Positions 63,595-64,000 of a DNA stretch of 64,000 nucleotides are shown here, one piece after another. Position numbers and translations under genes: made by a program. This stretch comes from Mycolicibacter virginiensis (lineage in GTDB: Bacteria > Actinomycetota > Actinomycetes > Mycobacteriales > Mycobacteriaceae). The notes beneath the pieces were generated by a model. It worked only from the letters and a program-made list of their open reading frames with translations. It was not told where the DNA came from and made no database searches. Within the stretch, counting starts at the first letter, position 1; every line of letters begins with the position of its first letter. The stretch covers positions 2,046,001-2,110,000 of the forward strand of contig NZ_CP092430.2 in the NCBI RefSeq assembly GCF_022374935.2, given 5' to 3'.

Positions 63595-64000
63595 GTGACG
63601 CATTTCATCGTGCTGGTGCTCGCGCTGTTCATCGGTGCAGTTGCCGGGCTGCGCGCGTTCACCGCGCCGGCCGTGATGGCCTGGGCCGCCGTCCTGCAGT
63701 GGATCAACTTGAACGGGACGTGGGTCGAGTGGCTGACCCATCCGGCGACCGTCACCGTCTTGACGTTGCTGGCGATCGGTGAATTCATCACCGACCAATT
63801 GCCCAGCACGCCGGCGCGCACCGTGCCCATGCAGTTCGGCGCGCGGATCGTGCTGGGCGGGTTCGCCGGTGCGGTGCTCGGCACTGCCTGGAACTACCCC
63901 TGGACGGCACTCGGCGCGGGCATCATCGGCGCGGTGATCGGCACCCTGGTCGGTTTCGCCGTGCGTCAGCGCCTGGTCGCCGCCAACGGCGGCCACGACC
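63595..64000 (+). CDS. DUF4126 membrane protein (Rv2120c-like), partial
   Basis: Starts at GTG 63595 (or GTG 63592) with GGGAGGT upstream, and is open to the window end (135 complete codons). It has at least three hydrophobic segments: FIVLVLALFIGAVAGLRAF, TVTVLTLLAIGEFI and the Gly/Ala-rich IVLGGFAGAVLGTAWNY / AGIIGAVIGTLVGFAV. The charged loop DQLPSTPARTVP is typical of DUF4126. It is an integral membrane protein of unknown function, in the same place as in M. tuberculosis. Confidence 0.85.
   Translation, partial: MTHFIVLVLALFIGAVAGLRAFTAPAVMAWAAVLQWINLNGTWVEWLTHPATVTVLTLLAIGEFITDQLPSTPARTVPMQFGARIVLGGFAGAVLGTAWNYPWTALGAGIIGAVIGTLVGFAVRQRLVAANGGHD

Overview
The window is high-GC actinobacterial DNA, almost certainly a mycobacterium (Mycobacterium/Mycolicibacterium). 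It carries mshC of mycothiol synthesis. From about 45.8 kb to the right end the gene order is that recalled for M. tuberculosis H37Rv Rv2141c back to Rv2120c, read in inverted orientation: M20 peptidase, PEBP protein, pyrD, lppL, uppP, phosphatase, DUF3090, SCO1664-like, cysQ, mshC, SDR, PAC2, metH, hisE, hisG, DUF4126. At the left end (1.25-1.97 kb) sits a phosphoribosyltransferase like Rv2143, which in M. tuberculosis is a near neighbour of Rv2141c. The backbone is therefore split by a large insertion.

The insertion is a roughly 40.4-kb integrative element (about 5384-45815). It is bounded by a 20-bp direct repeat that coincides with the 3' end of an intact tRNA-Leu(GAG) gene on the right. 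The right 8 kb (38.5-45.8 kb) is the mobility core of an actinomycete integrative and conjugative element (AICE): an HD protein, a Nudix protein resembling the pSAM2 immunity factor Pif, an XRE-type regulator, a small SCO3933-like protein, an FtsK/TraB DNA translocase, a RepSA-type HUH replication initiator, a 65-codon gene, and a large serine recombinase whose last codons lie inside the att core and tRNA. A vapBC toxin-antitoxin pair sits just inside the left end.

The cargo (6.9-37.5 kb) is catabolic. Block A (6.9-11.8 kb) has a carboxymuconolactone-decarboxylase-like protein, a Zn alcohol dehydrogenase, an internally deleted thiolase-like gene, two TetR regulators, a PaaI thioesterase and an alpha/beta hydrolase. 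Block B (12.5-20 kb) is a CYP153-type alkane hydroxylase operon with an AraC regulator, 2Fe-2S ferredoxin, CYP153, ferredoxin reductase, SCP2-like protein, acyl-CoA synthetase and NDMA-dependent alcohol dehydrogenase: most of a route from alkane to alcohol, aldehyde and acyl-CoA. Block C (20.3-24.9 kb) has a BtrH/DUF4872-like protein, a decayed transglutaminase-like gene, a hotdog thioesterase with a damaged or non-canonical start, two TetR regulators and a diiron-type hydrolase. Block D (25.1-37.5 kb) is a long one-direction run: SDR, ferritin-like oxygenase, three Baeyer-Villiger-type monooxygenases with an HSL esterase between the second and third, a second P450, a transglutaminase-like protein, a second acyl-CoA synthetase and an acyl-CoA dehydrogenase. 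The third monooxygenase and P450 genes are separated by 115 bp with promoter-like sequence. The content recalls the mymA operon type but is larger.

Insertion sequences mark the edges and seams: a fresh IS481-family copy (143-1251) placed in the overlapping stop codons of two convergent genes, a second IS481-family element plus the 3' relic of a sister copy next to attL, and relics of IS1380 and IS110 transposases inside the island.

The most notable points for follow-up are the integrase whose C-terminus should differ between integrated and circular forms, a candidate S-adenosylhomocysteine riboswitch controlling metH through a mutually exclusive SD-sequestering hairpin, the alkane/BVMO cargo, and the duplicated transglutaminase-like/acyl-CoA synthetase module next to a BtrH-like protein. 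All database identities are by recognition of motifs and memory of families; nothing was searched.
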